A stretch of DNA of 64,000 nt from Gemmatimonadaceae bacterium (GCA_019694735.1 JAIBBJ010000126.1:45776-109775), one strand, 5' to 3'; numbered from the stretch's first letter, positions 1-8,875 are shown. Program-made: numbers and translations. Notes: generated from the sequence alone by a model not told the origin.

Positions 1-279
1 CCCGCGCTCCGCGACCGGCCGCCCTGTGGCGAGCGTCATCGCGAGATCGAGTCCCCCCAGCAGCCGATCGTCGGGGATGCCCGTCGGCACGCGATTCATC
101 GGAGACTGCGGCGGCAGGAGCGCCCGCAGCGCATCGAGCCACGAGGTGACCCGATCCGGCCGCAGCGCGCGGAGCACGGCGCCCCCGAGCGCCGGCGGGT
201 CCACCGCGAGCAGGGCAGCCGCAAGCGCAGCGCGTTGCGACGCGTCGGGCCCCGCGAGGGTCAGCGCCGGCGTCGGCAT
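1..279 (-). CDS. bchD: Magnesium chelatase subunit D, N-terminal part (cut by window edge)
   Basis: Only about the first 93 residues are in the window. They begin with an ATG just downstream of the bchI stop (4 bp gap), and the frame stays open to the window edge. The visible segment ends with the stretch DDRLLGGLDLAMTLATGRPVAERG-like (quoted in part: DRLLGGLDLAMTLATG), which matches the degenerate AAA+ N-terminal region of BchD. With BchI, BchD forms the AAA+ motor ring that helps BchH insert Mg2+ into protoporphyrin IX. Position right after bchI in the same direction supports the call; the usual polyproline linker and C-terminal integrin-I domain would lie outside the window. Confidence 0.88.
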   Translation of the reverse strand, partial: MPTPALTLAGPDASQRAALAAALLAVDPPALGGAVLRALRPDRVTSWLDALRALLPPQSPMNRVPTGIPDDRLLGGLDLAMTLATGRPVAERG

Positions 280-283
280 GCGC

Positions 284-1312
284 TCACGCGCCAAGCACCT
301 CGCGGACCGCACGATCCACGCGGACCGTCGAGCCGACATCGTCGAGCGGATCACGGCGGAGCCGGTGGCGCAGTGCGCTCGCCGCGATCGTGCGCAGATG
401 CTCGAGCCCGACCGCGCGCGCCCCCTCGTACGCCGCGAGCGCGCGCGCGCCCCGCAGCAGTGCGAGCTCACCGCGGATGCCGTCCGTGCCGACGGCCGCG
501 CACAGGCGCGCCGCCTGATGGAGCACCTCATCCGGGACCGCGATCGTCTCCAGCTTCTTCCGGGCGCGCTCCACCCTCCGACGCGCGACGGCGTCCGCGT
601 CCGCCCACGCCGCCACGAAACCCTCCGGGTCGCGGTCGAACGCGTCGCGGCGGCGCACGACTTCCACGCGTTGGGCGATGTCCGTGGTCGTCGTCACCTC
701 GACCGAGAGACCGAAGCGATCGAGGAGCTGCGGTCGGAGGTCCCCCTCCTCGGGGTTGCCGCTGCCGACGAGCACGAACCGTGCGGGATGCCGCACGCTG
801 ATGCCCTCACGCTCGACGACGTTCTCGCCCGTCGCGGCGACGTCGAGGAGGAGGTCGACGAGATGATCCTCGAGGAGGTTGATCTCGTCGACGTAGAGGT
901 AGCCGCGATGGGCACGCGCGAGGAGGCCGGGCTCGTACGCCTTCTCCCCGCGGGCCAACGCCCGTTCCAGGTCGAGCGCGCCGACCACGCGGTCCTCGGT
1001 GGCACCGAGCGGGAGATCGACCACCGGCACGGGGCGCTTCTCCGAGCGCAGCGCCTCGCCGGCGCGTTCGCGCGCGAGACACTCGGCACACTTGCGGCCG
1101 TTCGCCGAGGGATCGCAGCCGTAGCGACAACCTTTGACGGAGGCCATCGCCGGGAGCAGGGCGGGGAGAGCGCGGACGGCCGTCGACTTCGCGGTACCGC
1201 GATGACCGAGGATGAGCACGCCGCCGATGGTCGGGTCGACCGCGGTCAGCAGGATCGCCCGCTTCATCTCATCCTGCCCGACGATCGCCGAGAAGGGGAA
1301 AGCGATGCGCAC
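284..1312 (-). CDS. bchI: Magnesium chelatase ATPase subunit I
   Basis: A 342-residue AAA+ ATPase that drives Mg2+ insertion into protoporphyrin IX, the first committed step to bacteriochlorophyll. Visible features: IVGQDEMKRAILL near the N-terminus, Walker A GHRGTAKST (with Ala where many BchI have Gly), the cysteine-containing insert GCRYGCDP...KCAEC typical of BchI, Walker B YLYVDEINLL and the sensor segment FVLVGSGNPEEGDLRPQLLDRFGL. I place the start at a GTG preceded by GGAG with 5 nt spacing; the frame extends upstream only through a TTG inside the promoter. It is followed by bchD with a 4-bp gap, so both subunits are co-transcribed. It is transcribed divergently from crtF across a region with two PpsR-type palindromes. 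Confidence 0.95.
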   Translation of the reverse strand: MRIAFPFSAIVGQDEMKRAILLTAVDPTIGGVLILGHRGTAKSTAVRALPALLPAMASVKGCRYGCDPSANGRKCAECLARERAGEALRSEKRPVPVVDLPLGATEDRVVGALDLERALARGEKAYEPGLLARAHRGYLYVDEINLLEDHLVDLLLDVAATGENVVEREGISVRHPARFVLVGSGNPEEGDLRPQLLDRFGLSVEVTTTTDIAQRVEVVRRRDAFDRDPEGFVAAWADADAVARRRVERARKKLETIAVPDEVLHQAARLCAAVGTDGIRGELALLRGARALAAYEGARAVGLEHLRTIAASALRHRLRRDPLDDVGSTVRVDRAVREVLGA

Positions 1313-1340
1313 TTCGACTCCGGGGGAGAGTGTCAAGCCT

Positions 1341-1369
1341 AGTTTACGACAACCGACCTTCTGTCGCAA
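1341..1369 (-). promoter_or_regulatory. Predicted sigma-70 promoter of bchID
   Basis: On the minus strand TTGCGA (1369-1364) and TAAACT (1346-1341) are separated by 17 bp, four of six matches each to the consensus hexamers. The predicted transcript would start about 20 nt before the GTG of bchI. The -35 hexamer lies inside the PpsR-type palindrome 1362-1379, so repressor binding there would exclude RNA polymerase. The -10 lies in a further imperfect palindrome, TGTC...TACG at 1331-1348. Confidence 0.5.
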
Positions 1370-1405
1370 CCTCCTGACATTTTGTATTGTCTAGCCCTAT
1401 TGACA
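1362..1405. promoter_or_regulatory. Tandem PpsR/CrtJ operator between bchI and crtF
   Basis: Two perfect TGT-N12-ACA palindromes are visible: TGTCGCAACCTCCTGACA at 1362-1379 and TGTCTAGCCCTATTGACA at 1388-1405, separated by exactly 8 bp. TGT-N12-ACA is the established recognition motif of the PpsR/CrtJ repressor, and 8-bp spacing is the arrangement known for cooperative binding at Rhodobacter bch promoters. A ppsR gene lies in this cluster at 27,213. The operator overlaps the -35 elements of both divergent promoters. Confidence 0.85.
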
Positions 1406-1428
1406 CTACGCGGAAACGGTCGTATCCT
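1400..1428 (+). promoter_or_regulatory. Predicted sigma-70 promoter of crtF
   Basis: TTGACA at 1400-1405 (perfect -35) and TATCCT at 1423-1428 (4/6) are separated by 17 bp. The -35 hexamer is the right half-site of the second PpsR-type palindrome. The likely start codon of crtF is an ATG about 60 nt downstream. Confidence 0.6.
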
Positions 1429-1491
1429 CGCAACGTGCTGGACCGACCGGTCCAGTGGGAACGCAGGGTAAGCTGGAGTCCTCAGGGTCGA

Positions 1492-2661
1492 ATGGGATCG
1501 AGAGAGACCGCGATCGCGGGCGTGTCGGTCGACGCCGAACCGGTGCCACTCACGTGGCGCGATCGGTTGTTGGCGTGGCGCGATGCGATCCAGTCGAGCC
1601 CTCGTTTCCAGCGGTGGGCCGCAAGTTTCCCGCTGACACGTCCGATTGCGCTGGCGCGTTCGCGGCGGCTGTTCGACCTGACGGCCGGGTTCGTCTACAC
1701 GCAGACCCTGACCGCGTGCGTACGGGTCGGACTGTTTGACTTCCTGGCAGAGCGGCCACGGACGCGCGCGGAGATCGCCGCGCACATCGGCGTGCCGCTC
1801 GAGGAGACGGAGCGACTGTTGCGGGCGGCGGCTGCGCTGGAGCTGGTGCAGGGCCGGTCAGGTGGGCGGTTCGGCTGTGGACCGATGGGTGCGCCGCTCA
1901 TCAAGAACGATGGATTGGCGCGAATGATCGAACACAACGCGTTGCTATACCGCGACTTGGTCGATCCAATCGAGTTCTTTCGGACTTTTGAGCGCAGAGA
2001 CAGCGCAGTATCAGAGCACTTTCCGTACACTAAGGTAAGAGATCCTCAGAATTTCGGTCGCGGGGTGGTCGCGGAATACAGCGACCTGATGGCTGAGACC
2101 GTTCGACCGCTCGCTGAGGACATCCTGGATCGATTCCCACTTCAGGGGCGCCGGACGCTCCTCGACGTGGGCGGAGGCGAAGGGGCCTTCCTCGCGGAAG
2201 TCGCGTGGAGGTACCAGAGCCTGCAGTTGAAGTTGTTCGACCTCCCGGCCGTCATCGAGGGAGCGCAGGTACGTCTGGCCCGGCTGGGTCTTGTGGGGCG
2301 GGTGGAATTGTCCGGGGGGAACTTTCATCAGGACCCCCTCCCAGCCGGTGCCGACGTAATCACCTTGGTGCGTGTGCTGCTCGATCACGACGACGAGTCG
2401 GTGCTGCAGCTGCTCCACAAGGTGAAGCGGGCTCTTGAGCCCGGTGGCGTCCTGCTCATCGTCGAGCCGTTCTCCGGCGTGCGCGGCGCCGAGGCGGTCG
2501 GGGACGCCTATTTCGGCCTCTACCTCCGCGCGATGGGAAGAGGTCGGGCACGGCGAGCGGACGAGCTACGCGCATTGCTGGGGAAGGCCGGCTTCACGCG
2601 GACCAGGGTCCATAAGACGCGGTACCCGGTCTACGCCGGCCTCATCTCCGCGCAGCACTAG
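1492..2661 (+). CDS. crtF: Carotenoid (hydroxyneurosporene-type) O-methyltransferase
   Basis: A 389-residue SAM-dependent methyltransferase of the plant-type O-methyltransferase fold. An N-terminal winged-helix dimerisation region (TLTACVRVGLFDFLAERPRT, IGVPLEETERLLRAAAALEL) precedes the SAM-binding motif LLDVGGGEGAFLAEV, with the acidic strand-2 residue in KLFDLPAVIEGA. CrtF methylates the tertiary hydroxyl of C40 carotenoids in the spheroidene/spirilloxanthin pathway. The call rests on the fold plus position: crtF-bchCXYZ-puf is the conserved superoperon order in purple bacteria. BchU (C-20 methyltransferase) belongs to the same family but is tied to chlorosomes, which nothing here suggests. 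The ATG at 1492 is chosen; the frame continues upstream to a TTG that would lie inside the operator. An 11-bp perfect duplication spans the stop codon. Confidence 0.82.
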   Translation: MGSRETAIAGVSVDAEPVPLTWRDRLLAWRDAIQSSPRFQRWAASFPLTRPIALARSRRLFDLTAGFVYTQTLTACVRVGLFDFLAERPRTRAEIAAHIGVPLEETERLLRAAAALELVQGRSGGRFGCGPMGAPLIKNDGLARMIEHNALLYRDLVDPIEFFRTFERRDSAVSEHFPYTKVRDPQNFGRGVVAEYSDLMAETVRPLAEDILDRFPLQGRRTLLDVGGGEGAFLAEVAWRYQSLQLKLFDLPAVIEGAQVRLARLGLVGRVELSGGNFHQDPLPAGADVITLVRVLLDHDDESVLQLLHKVKRALEPGGVLLIVEPFSGVRGAEAVGDAYFGLYLRAMGRGRARRADELRALLGKAGFTRTRVHKTRYPVYAGLISAQH

Positions 2662-2740
2662 CGCAGCACTAGCGCCGCACGGGGCAGGCCGGCACGGCCC
2701 CACCGATCCAGCTTGGTTGGAAGGTGCCGTTCGGTCCTAC

Positions 2741-2784
2741 TGTCAGGTTTGCTTGACGTTTTGGGTTGTAAGTCGTACGTTACC
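2741..2784 (+). promoter_or_regulatory. bchC promoter with tandem PpsR-like boxes
   Basis: TGTCAGGTTTGCTTGACG (2741-2758) and TGTAAGTCGTACGTTACC (2767-2784) each match TGT-N12-AC(A) except for the last base, and are 8 bp apart, as in the bchI-crtF operator. A sigma-70-like pair fits into them: TTGACG at 2753-2758 and TACGTT at 2776-2781, spacing 17 bp. Thus one box overlaps the -35 and the other the -10. The predicted start is about 30 nt before the GTG of bchC. Confidence 0.7.
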
Positions 2785-2816
2785 TTTGCTGAGCGGTTCC
2801 CCCCGAAGGACCCCAG

Positions 2817-3752
2817 GTGAAATCGGTTGCGGTAGTCTTCGATTGCCCGAAGCAGCTCTCGCTGCGCGAGCTCGCGCTCGCCCCAGCGGGAGCTGGCGAC
2901 GTGGTGGTCGACATCGCGTTCTCCTCGATCAGCGCCGGCACGGAACGGTTGCTGTGGGAGGGGCGCATGCCGCAGTTCCCTGGGCTCGGCTACCCGCTCG
3001 TGCCCGGCTATGAATCCGTCGGCGTCGTCACGGCCGCGGGTCCCGAGGCCGCGCTCCCGGTCGGCACCACGGTCTTCGTGCCGGGCGCCAACTGCTACGG
3101 AGACGTCCGCGGCCTGTTCGGCGGCGCATCGCACACCGTGGTCGCGCCAGCCGCGCGCGTGATCCCCGTCGATGCCGCCCTGGGCGAGCGCGCGACGCTG
3201 CTCGCACTCGGCGCGACGGCCTACCATGCCCTCGTCGCCGGCAGCGTCCTGCCCGAGCTCATCATCGGGCACGGCGTCTTCGGCCGGCTCACCGCCCGCC
3301 TCACCCGCGCGCTGGGCGGCTCGCCCACGGTGTGGGAGAAGGCACCGCAACGCATGGCGGGCGCACTCGCGTATCCCGTCCTCGCGAGCGACGCCGACCC
3401 GCGGCGCGACTACCGCTGCATCCTGGACGCGAGCGGCGACGCCGCGCTCCTCGACAGCCTGATGTTCCGCCTCGCGAAGGGGGGCGAGATCGTCCTCGCC
3501 GGCTTCTACGCCACCCCGATCGCCTTCCAGTTCCCGCCCGCCTTCATGAAGGAGGCGCGGCTGCGGATCGCCGCCGAGTGGTCCCCGGGCGACCTGGCGC
3601 ACGTGCTGGACCTGGTCAATAGCGGCCGCCTCTCGCTCGACGGCCTCATCACCGACATCGCCCCCGCCGACCGCGCAGCCGACGCCTATCGCGCCGCCTT
3701 CGAGGATCCGGCCTGCCTGAAGATGGTCCTCGACTGGAGAACGCTCTCGTGA
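2817..3752 (+). CDS. bchC: Bacteriochlorophyllide a dehydrogenase (3-hydroxyethyl oxidation)
   Basis: A 311-residue zinc-free medium-chain dehydrogenase homologue. BchC oxidises the 3-(1-hydroxyethyl) group of 3-hydroxyethyl-bacteriochlorophyllide a to the 3-acetyl group. Family signatures seen: SSISAGTERLLWEGRMPQFPG and LGYPLVPGYESVGVV, FVPGANCYGDVRGLFGGASH, LALGATAYHAL, and the nucleotide-binding region around LIIGHGVFGRL. The GTG start has an AAGGA Shine-Dalgarno with 6 nt spacing. Its stop overlaps the GTG of bchX (GTGA), so the two are translationally coupled. It is first in the bchCXYZ block and has its own PpsR-type promoter region. Confidence 0.95.
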   Translation: MKSVAVVFDCPKQLSLRELALAPAGAGDVVVDIAFSSISAGTERLLWEGRMPQFPGLGYPLVPGYESVGVVTAAGPEAALPVGTTVFVPGANCYGDVRGLFGGASHTVVAPAARVIPVDAALGERATLLALGATAYHALVAGSVLPELIIGHGVFGRLTARLTRALGGSPTVWEKAPQRMAGALAYPVLASDADPRRDYRCILDASGDAALLDSLMFRLAKGGEIVLAGFYATPIAFQFPPAFMKEARLRIAAEWSPGDLAHVLDLVNSGRLSLDGLITDIAPADRAADAYRAAFEDPACLKMVLDWRTLS

Positions 3753-4762
3753 TCGACACCGGCCACGCCTCGGGCGATGCCCTGGTCCAGCTCCATCGCA
3801 GCGTGCGCGACGAGGCCGCGGCGGAGCCCGCGCCCGTGAGCACCGCCGCCCCCACCAAGGAGACGCAGATCATCGCGATCTACGGCAAGGGCGGCATCGG
3901 CAAGAGCTTCACGCTCGCGAACCTGTCCTACATGATGGCGCAGCAGGGCAAGAAGGTCCTGCTCATCGGCTGCGACCCGAAGAGCGACACCACCTCGCTG
4001 CTCTTCGGCGGTCGCGCCACGCCGACCATCATCGAGACCTCGTCCCGGAAGAAGCTCGCCGGCGAGGAGGTCACGATCTCCGACGTGTGCTTCAAGCGGG
4101 ACGGCGTCTTCGCGATGGAGCTGGGCGGCCCCGAGGTCGGGCGCGGCTGCGGCGGCCGCGGGATCATCCATGGCTTCGAGCTGCTCGAGAAGCTCGGCTT
4201 CCACGACTGGGGCTTCGACTACGTCCTGCTCGACTTCCTGGGCGACGTGGTCTGCGGCGGCTTCGGGCTGCCGATCGCGCGCGACATGTGCCAGAAGGTG
4301 ATCGTCGTCGGCTCCAACGACCTCCAGTCGCTCTACGTCGCCAACAACGTCTGCTCGGCGGTCGAGTACTTCCGCAAGCTCGGCGGCAATGTCGGCGTGG
4401 CGGGCATGGTGATCAACAAGGACGACGGCACCGGCGAGGCGCAGGCGTTCGCCGAGAAGGTCGGCATCCCGGTCCTGAGCGCGATCCCGGCGCACGAGGA
4501 CATCCGCCGCAAGAGCGCCAACTACGAGATCGTCGGCACCCCCGGCGGCCAGTGGGGCCCGCTCTTCGAGACCCTGGCGACGAACGTCGGCGAGGCGCCG
4601 CCGATGCGCCCGCGGCCGCTCACCCAGGACCAGCTCCTCGGCCTCTTCAAGTCCGACGTGGTCGGGCGCGACGTGAAGCTCGAGCCCGCGACCATGGTCG
4701 ACATGGTCGGCCGCGAGGAGCTCGTGAAGCCCACCCTCGAAGTCGTGTACGACACGGTCTGA
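3749..4762 (+). CDS. bchX: Chlorophyllide reductase iron protein
   Basis: A 337-residue NifH-like ATPase that delivers electrons to BchY-BchZ for reduction of the C7=C8 bond of ring B, converting chlorin to bacteriochlorin. It shows the P-loop [19 protein letters not shown], and the two cysteine segments RGCGGRGII and [10 protein letters not shown] that ligate the intersubunit [4Fe-4S] cluster. An N-terminal extension of about 37 residues before the P-loop region is typical of BchX and separates it from BchL, which is also encoded in the window. The GTG start overlaps the bchC stop by 4 bp; bchY follows after 5 bp. Confidence 0.96.
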   Translation: MIDTGHASGDALVQLHRSVRDEAAAEPAPVSTAAPTKETQIIAIYGKGGIGKSFTLANLSYMMAQQGKKVLLIGCDPKSDTTSLLFGGRATPTIIETSSRKKLAGEEVTISDVCFKRDGVFAMELGGPEVGRGCGGRGIIHGFELLEKLGFHDWGFDYVLLDFLGDVVCGGFGLPIARDMCQKVIVVGSNDLQSLYVANNVCSAVEYFRKLGGNVGVAGMVINKDDGTGEAQAFAEKVGIPVLSAIPAHEDIRRKSANYEIVGTPGGQWGPLFETLATNVGEAPPMRPRPLTQDQLLGLFKSDVVGRDVKLEPATMVDMVGREELVKPTLEVVYDTV

Positions 4763-4767
4763 GCCCC

Positions 4768-6291
4768 ATGGCGACCTCCCTGCCCATCGTCGAGACCCCC
4801 GCCGCGCTGACCGGCGACGGCCTCGGCTGCCACAGCGGCGCGGCGCAGCTGGAGGCGGCCGCGCGCGCGGCGGGCAAGAGCGAGGCGCTCGACCGCTACG
4901 CGCAGGACTATCCGAAGGGCCCGCACGACCAGCCGCAGTCGATGTGCCCGGCGTTCGGCTCGCTCCGCGTCGGGCTCCGCATGCGCCGCACCGCGACGAT
5001 CCTCTCCGGTTCGGCCTGCTGCGTCTACGGGCTGACCTTCACGTCGCACTTCTACGGCGCGCGCCGCACGGTCGGCTACGTGCCGTTCAACTCGGAGACG
5101 CTCGTGACCGGGCAGCTCTTCGAGGATATCCGCGACGCGGTGCACCAGCTCGCCGATCCCGCGCTCTACGACACGATCGTCATCACGAACCTCTGCGTGC
5201 CGACCGCGTCGGGCGTGCCGCTGCAGCTGCTGCCGCCGGAGATCAACGGCGTCCGCATCATCGGCATCGACGTGCCCGGCTTCGGCGTCCCCACGCACGC
5301 GGAGGCGAAGGACGTGCTCGCCGGCGCGATGCTGAAGTACGCGCGCACCGAGGCCGAGCAGGGCCCGGTGCAGGCGCCGCGCGGTGGCCGGGCGCAGCGG
5401 CCCACGGTGACCCTGCTGGGCGAGATGTTCCCCGCGGACCCGGTGGGCATCGGGATGATGCTCGAACCGCTGGGACTGGCGGCAGGGCCCGTGGTGCCGA
5501 CGCGCGAGTGGCGCGAGCTGTACGCGGCGCTGGACTGCAGCGTCGCCGCCGCGATCCATCCGTTCTATACCGCGAGCATCCGCGAGTTCGAGGCGGCGGG
5601 CCGTCCGGTGGTCGGTTCGGCGCCGGTCGGGCTCGACGGCACGGCCGCGTGGCTCGAAGCCATCGGACGGGCGGCGAACGTCGCCGACGGGAAGGTGGAT
5701 GCCGCCAAGGCGCGCATCCTCCCCGCCATCCAGGGGGCGCTGGCGAAGCAGCCCATCCGGGGGCGGATCACGATGAGCGGTTACGAGGGCTCCGAGCTCC
5801 TCGTCGCGCGGCTGCTCGTCGAGAGCGGCGCCGACGTGCGGTACGTGGGCACGGCGTGCCCGCGCACGCGCTGGAGCGACGCGGACCGCCAGTGGCTCGA
5901 GGCGAAGGGGGTGCACGTGCAGTTCCGCGCCTCGCTCGAGCACGACCTCGCCGCGATGCACGAGTTCTCGCCCGACCTCGCGATCGGCACGACGCCGGTG
6001 GTCCAGGCCGCCAAGGAGCGGACGATCCCCGCGCTCTACTTCACGAATCTCATCTCGGCGCGGCCGCTGATGGGACCCGCCGGGGCGGGCTCGCTCGCGC
6101 AGGTCGTGAACGCGGCGCTGGGGAACAAGGCCCGGTTCGAGCGCATGAAGGACTTCTTCGCCGGCGTCGGCGAGGGGCATGCCGCCGGCGTCTGGGAGGA
6201 CGTCCCGCAGGACCATCCGGAGTTCCGCGAGCACTACAAGCGCCACCTGGCGAAGCTCGCGCGGCAGCGGAAGGCCGAGGAGATGGTCTGA
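4768..6291 (+). CDS. bchY: Chlorophyllide reductase subunit Y
   Basis: A 507-residue NifD-like subunit of the chlorophyllide a oxidoreductase. Conserved BchY segments include [19 protein letters not shown] and [19 protein letters not shown] near the N-terminus, [17 protein letters not shown], and [19 protein letters not shown] near the C-terminus. The N-terminal cysteines and the TNLC cysteine are those expected to hold the catalytic iron-sulphur cluster with BchZ. The ATG lies 5 bp after bchX. Its last base is shared with the first base of the bchZ ATG (TGATG). Confidence 0.96.
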   Translation: MATSLPIVETPAALTGDGLGCHSGAAQLEAAARAAGKSEALDRYAQDYPKGPHDQPQSMCPAFGSLRVGLRMRRTATILSGSACCVYGLTFTSHFYGARRTVGYVPFNSETLVTGQLFEDIRDAVHQLADPALYDTIVITNLCVPTASGVPLQLLPPEINGVRIIGIDVPGFGVPTHAEAKDVLAGAMLKYARTEAEQGPVQAPRGGRAQRPTVTLLGEMFPADPVGIGMMLEPLGLAAGPVVPTREWRELYAALDCSVAAAIHPFYTASIREFEAAGRPVVGSAPVGLDGTAAWLEAIGRAANVADGKVDAAKARILPAIQGALAKQPIRGRITMSGYEGSELLVARLLVESGADVRYVGTACPRTRWSDADRQWLEAKGVHVQFRASLEHDLAAMHEFSPDLAIGTTPVVQAAKERTIPALYFTNLISARPLMGPAGAGSLAQVVNAALGNKARFERMKDFFAGVGEGHAAGVWEDVPQDHPEFREHYKRHLAKLARQRKAEEMV

Positions 6292-7745
6292 TGCTCGTCC
6301 TCGACCATGACCGCGCGGGCGGGTACTGGGGCTCGGTGTACGTCTTCACCGCCATCAAGGGGCTGCAGGTCGTCATCGATGGCCCGGTGGGCTGCGAGAA
6401 TCTGCCGGTGACCTCGGTGCTGCACTACACCGACGGGCTGCCGCCGCATGAGCTCCCGATCGTGGTGACCGGGCTCGCCGAGGAGCAGCTGGGCCGCGAG
6501 GGGACGGAAGGCGCGATGAAGCGCGCCCATGCGACGCTCGACCCCGAGCTGCCGAGCGTGGTGGTCACCGGATCGATCGCCGAGATGATCGGCGGCGGCG
6601 TGACGCCCGAGGGCACGGGCATCCAGCGCTTCCTGCCCCGCACGATCGACGAGGACCAGTGGCAGAGCGCGAACCGCGCGCTGTTCTGGCTCTGGACGGA
6701 GTACGGGCTCAAGAAGGGCGTGCGGCCGAAGCGCCGCGAGCGTGAGCCCGGGACGAGACCGCGGGTCAACATCGTCGGTCCGATCTACGGCACGTTCAAC
6801 ACGGCGAGCGACCTCCACGAGATCCGGCGCCTGGTCGAGGGGATCGGCGCCGAGGTGAACCTGACGTTCCCGCTCGGCAGCCACCTGCAGGACGTGCCGC
6901 GGCTCGTTGATGCGGACGTGAACATCTGCCTCTACCGCGAGTTCGGGCGGATGCTCTGCGAGAACCTCGACATGCCGTACCTCCAGGCCCCGATCGGGAT
7001 GGAGTCGACGACGAAGTTCCTCCGGGCGCTCGGCGGCCTGCTCGGGCTCGACCCGGAGCCGTTCATCACGCGGGAGAAGCACACCACGCTGAAGCCGGTG
7101 TGGGACCTGTGGCGCTCGGTGACGCAGGACTTCTTCGGCACGGCGAGCTTCGCGATCGTCGCCAATGAGACGTACACGCGCGGCGTGCGGCACTTCCTCG
7201 AGGACGAGCTCGGGCTGCCCTGCACCTTCGCCATCGCGCGCGTCGCCGGCCAGAAGACGAAGAACGACGAGATCCGCCGCCTCGTGAAGGAGCGGACCCC
7301 GCTGGTGCTGTTCGGCTCCTACAACGAGCGGATGTACCTGAGCGAGGCGGGGGGCCGGGCGATGTACATCCCGGCCTCCTTCCCCGGCGCGATCATCCGC
7401 CGCCACACGGGCACGCCGTTCATGGGGTACGCCGGGGCGACGTATCTCGTGCAGGAGGTGTGCAATGCGCTCTTCGACGCGCTGTTCCACATCCTCCCGC
7501 TGGGGACCGAGCTCGACAAGGTCGACGCCACGCCGTCGCGCCTGCAGGCCGAGATGGCGTGGGACGACGAGGCGAAGGCGCTGCTCGACGAGCTGGTGGA
7601 GTCGCAACCGGTGCTGATCCGCATCTCGGCAGCCAAGCGGTTGCGCGACGCGGCGGAGCGTGATGCGCGGGGCCTGGGCGACACGACGGTCACCCGCGAC
7701 CACGTCCTCGCGTCACGCCGGACCCTCACCGCGGCGGGCGTCTGA
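6291..7745 (+). CDS. bchZ: Chlorophyllide reductase subunit Z
   Basis: A 484-residue NifK-like partner of BchY. It begins with the conserved [20 protein letters not shown], followed by [19 protein letters not shown] with the cluster cysteine, [18 protein letters not shown] and [17 protein letters not shown]. The start overlaps the bchY stop by one base. The 3' end overlaps the 3' end of bchO on the opposite strand by about 33 bp, so the two mRNAs would be complementary there. Confidence 0.96.
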   Translation: MLVLDHDRAGGYWGSVYVFTAIKGLQVVIDGPVGCENLPVTSVLHYTDGLPPHELPIVVTGLAEEQLGREGTEGAMKRAHATLDPELPSVVVTGSIAEMIGGGVTPEGTGIQRFLPRTIDEDQWQSANRALFWLWTEYGLKKGVRPKRREREPGTRPRVNIVGPIYGTFNTASDLHEIRRLVEGIGAEVNLTFPLGSHLQDVPRLVDADVNICLYREFGRMLCENLDMPYLQAPIGMESTTKFLRALGGLLGLDPEPFITREKHTTLKPVWDLWRSVTQDFFGTASFAIVANETYTRGVRHFLEDELGLPCTFAIARVAGQKTKNDEIRRLVKERTPLVLFGSYNERMYLSEAGGRAMYIPASFPGAIIRRHTGTPFMGYAGATYLVQEVCNALFDALFHILPLGTELDKVDATPSRLQAEMAWDDEAKALLDELVESQPVLIRISAAKRLRDAAERDARGLGDTTVTRDHVLASRRTLTAAGV

Positions 7746-8630
7746 CATGGCACACCTGATCGCCTCCGCCGCTGCCGCGGGACGCTCCTCGTGGAGCAGG
7801 TGCCCGGCGCCTTCCCACGCGACCACGGTCGCGGCCGGGATCGTGGCGGCGACGGCGCGGAGCTCGGCGATCGGGACGAACGCGTCGCGGGTGCCATGCA
7901 CGAGCGTGATCGGCGGCAGCGCCGCGGACGCGAGCGTCCGCACGAGCCCGGCGAGGTCCCAGTGCGCCATCCAGGCGAGCGCCCCCGCGACGTGCGCGCG
8001 CGACGCGAAGAGCGCGCGGTACCTGGCCCGTTGCGGCTCGGGCACGGCCGAGCCGGTGGCGGAGAGCAACGCGTCACCGACGGCGCGCTGCGCGCCGAGC
8101 GCGGCGCCGATGGACGCGGTCCATGGCGCCGTGACGAGCGGGTGGAGCAGCGGAGCGAGCAGGTCGCGGTACGCGGCGGGCGGCGCGACGAGCGCGGCCC
8201 CGAACCCGACGATGGCCTCGAGCGGCAGGCGCCGGTCGCGCGCCATCGCGAGCAGGATCGCGGCCCCGGCGGAGTGGCCGGCGGCGGCGATGGGCGTGAC
8301 GGACAGCGCCGTGCACAGCGCGTGCACGGCGCGAGCCATCGCGTCGATGGTGGGCGGCTCCCCGAGCGCGGGCGTGAAGCCCTGGCCCGGGAGGTCCGGC
8401 ACGAGGACGGTGTGGTCGCGGGCGAGGAGCGGCACGATGTCGCCCCACGAATGCGAGGCACCGCCGGTGCCATGGAGCAGCAGGATCGCCGGCCCGGTGC
8501 CGGCGCGCTGGACGTGCCACCGCACGCCGGCGGCCTCGACGAACGTGCTCGCGTCGGCGTTGGGCCAGCCGGCGCGCAGGGCGGCCCAGTCGGGGGCGTC
8601 GGTGGATGAGGGCATGCGTGGGTGAAACAT
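7713..8630 (-). CDS. bchO: Alpha/beta hydrolase, Mg-chelatase-associated BchO
   Basis: A roughly 305-residue alpha/beta hydrolase: oxyanion motif [13 protein letters not shown], nucleophile elbow [10 protein letters not shown], acidic residue in [11 protein letters not shown] and the catalytic His in [13 protein letters not shown]. BchO is found almost only in photosynthesis clusters, usually with bchID, and is thought to assist Mg-chelatase; its exact reaction is unproven. The N-terminal [18 protein letters not shown] fits BchO (W..R..WPN.EAS). I chose the ATG at 8630, but the ATG at 8615 is equally possible because neither has a clear Shine-Dalgarno. It lies antisense between bchZ and pufB, away from bchID. 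Confidence 0.82.
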   Translation of the reverse strand: MFHPRMPSSTDAPDWAALRAGWPNADASTFVEAAGVRWHVQRAGTGPAILLLHGTGGASHSWGDIVPLLARDHTVLVPDLPGQGFTPALGEPPTIDAMARAVHALCTALSVTPIAAAGHSAGAAILLAMARDRRLPLEAIVGFGAALVAPPAAYRDLLAPLLHPLVTAPWTASIGAALGAQRAVGDALLSATGSAVPEPQRARYRALFASRAHVAGALAWMAHWDLAGLVRTLASAALPPITLVHGTRDAFVPIAELRAVAATIPAATVVAWEGAGHLLHEERPAAAAEAIRCAMSDARRGEGPA

Positions 8631-8638
8631 GGCAGGAC

Positions 8639-8661
8639 CCCGGGTCTCGAACGAGCCCGGG
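8639..8661. other. Hairpin between bchO and pufB
   Basis: CCCGGG (8639-8644) and CCCGGG (8656-8661) flank CTCG-AA-CGAG, giving an extended perfect stem in the 87-bp gap between the divergent bchO and pufB. It could be a structured puf leader or a protein site. I see no PpsR-type palindrome and no convincing -35/-10 pair in this gap. Confidence 0.4.
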
Positions 8662-8717
8662 CCCCCGGACCGCGCGGGTACACGCGGGACTACTCGATAC
8701 CCACTTGGAGGTGGCGT

Positions 8718-8852
8718 ATGAGTGACAACAAGGGAATGACCGAAGACGAAGCGAGGGCCTTCCACGGTTACTTCGTGACTGGCTTCATCGGCTTCACGGC
8801 GGTGGCCATCGTGGCCCACTTCCTCGTTTGGTCGTGGCGTCCGTGGCTCTGA
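8718..8852 (+). CDS. pufB: Light-harvesting antenna beta polypeptide
   Basis: A 44-residue single-helix antenna protein. The sequence has the LH beta pattern: acidic N-terminus ([13 protein letters not shown]), one transmembrane helix, the bacteriochlorophyll-ligating His in AIVAHFLVW, and the aromatic C-terminus WSWRPWL. The ATG at 8718 has a GGAGG Shine-Dalgarno; an upstream in-frame ATG at 8622 would give an implausible arginine-rich extension. It is the only beta gene in the window although two alpha genes follow. Confidence 0.95.
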   Translation: MSDNKGMTEDEARAFHGYFVTGFIGFTAVAIVAHFLVWSWRPWL

Positions 8853-8875
8853 GCCACTCAACCTGAGGAGAGACC

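Noticed and set aside
26..1342. 438-codon plus-strand frame opposite bchI/bchD
   Set aside because: Antisense to the conserved BchI AAA+ motifs and lacks any family signal.
1331..1348. TGTCAAGCCTAGTTTACG as a third full PpsR site in the bchI-crtF region
   Set aside because: It ends in ACG not ACA and is 13 bp from the next box, not 8; kept as a variant motif only.
1492..2661. Methyltransferase as bchU (C-20 methylation of bacteriochlorophyll c)
   Set aside because: Same fold, but no chlorosome or bchK/bchQ/bchR genes are present, and the position before bchCXYZ is that of crtF.
4522..6246. 574-codon open frame on the minus strand opposite bchY
   Set aside because: High GC keeps complementary frames open. 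The frame is Arg/His/Asp-rich without family resemblance, whereas bchY on the other strand is well conserved.
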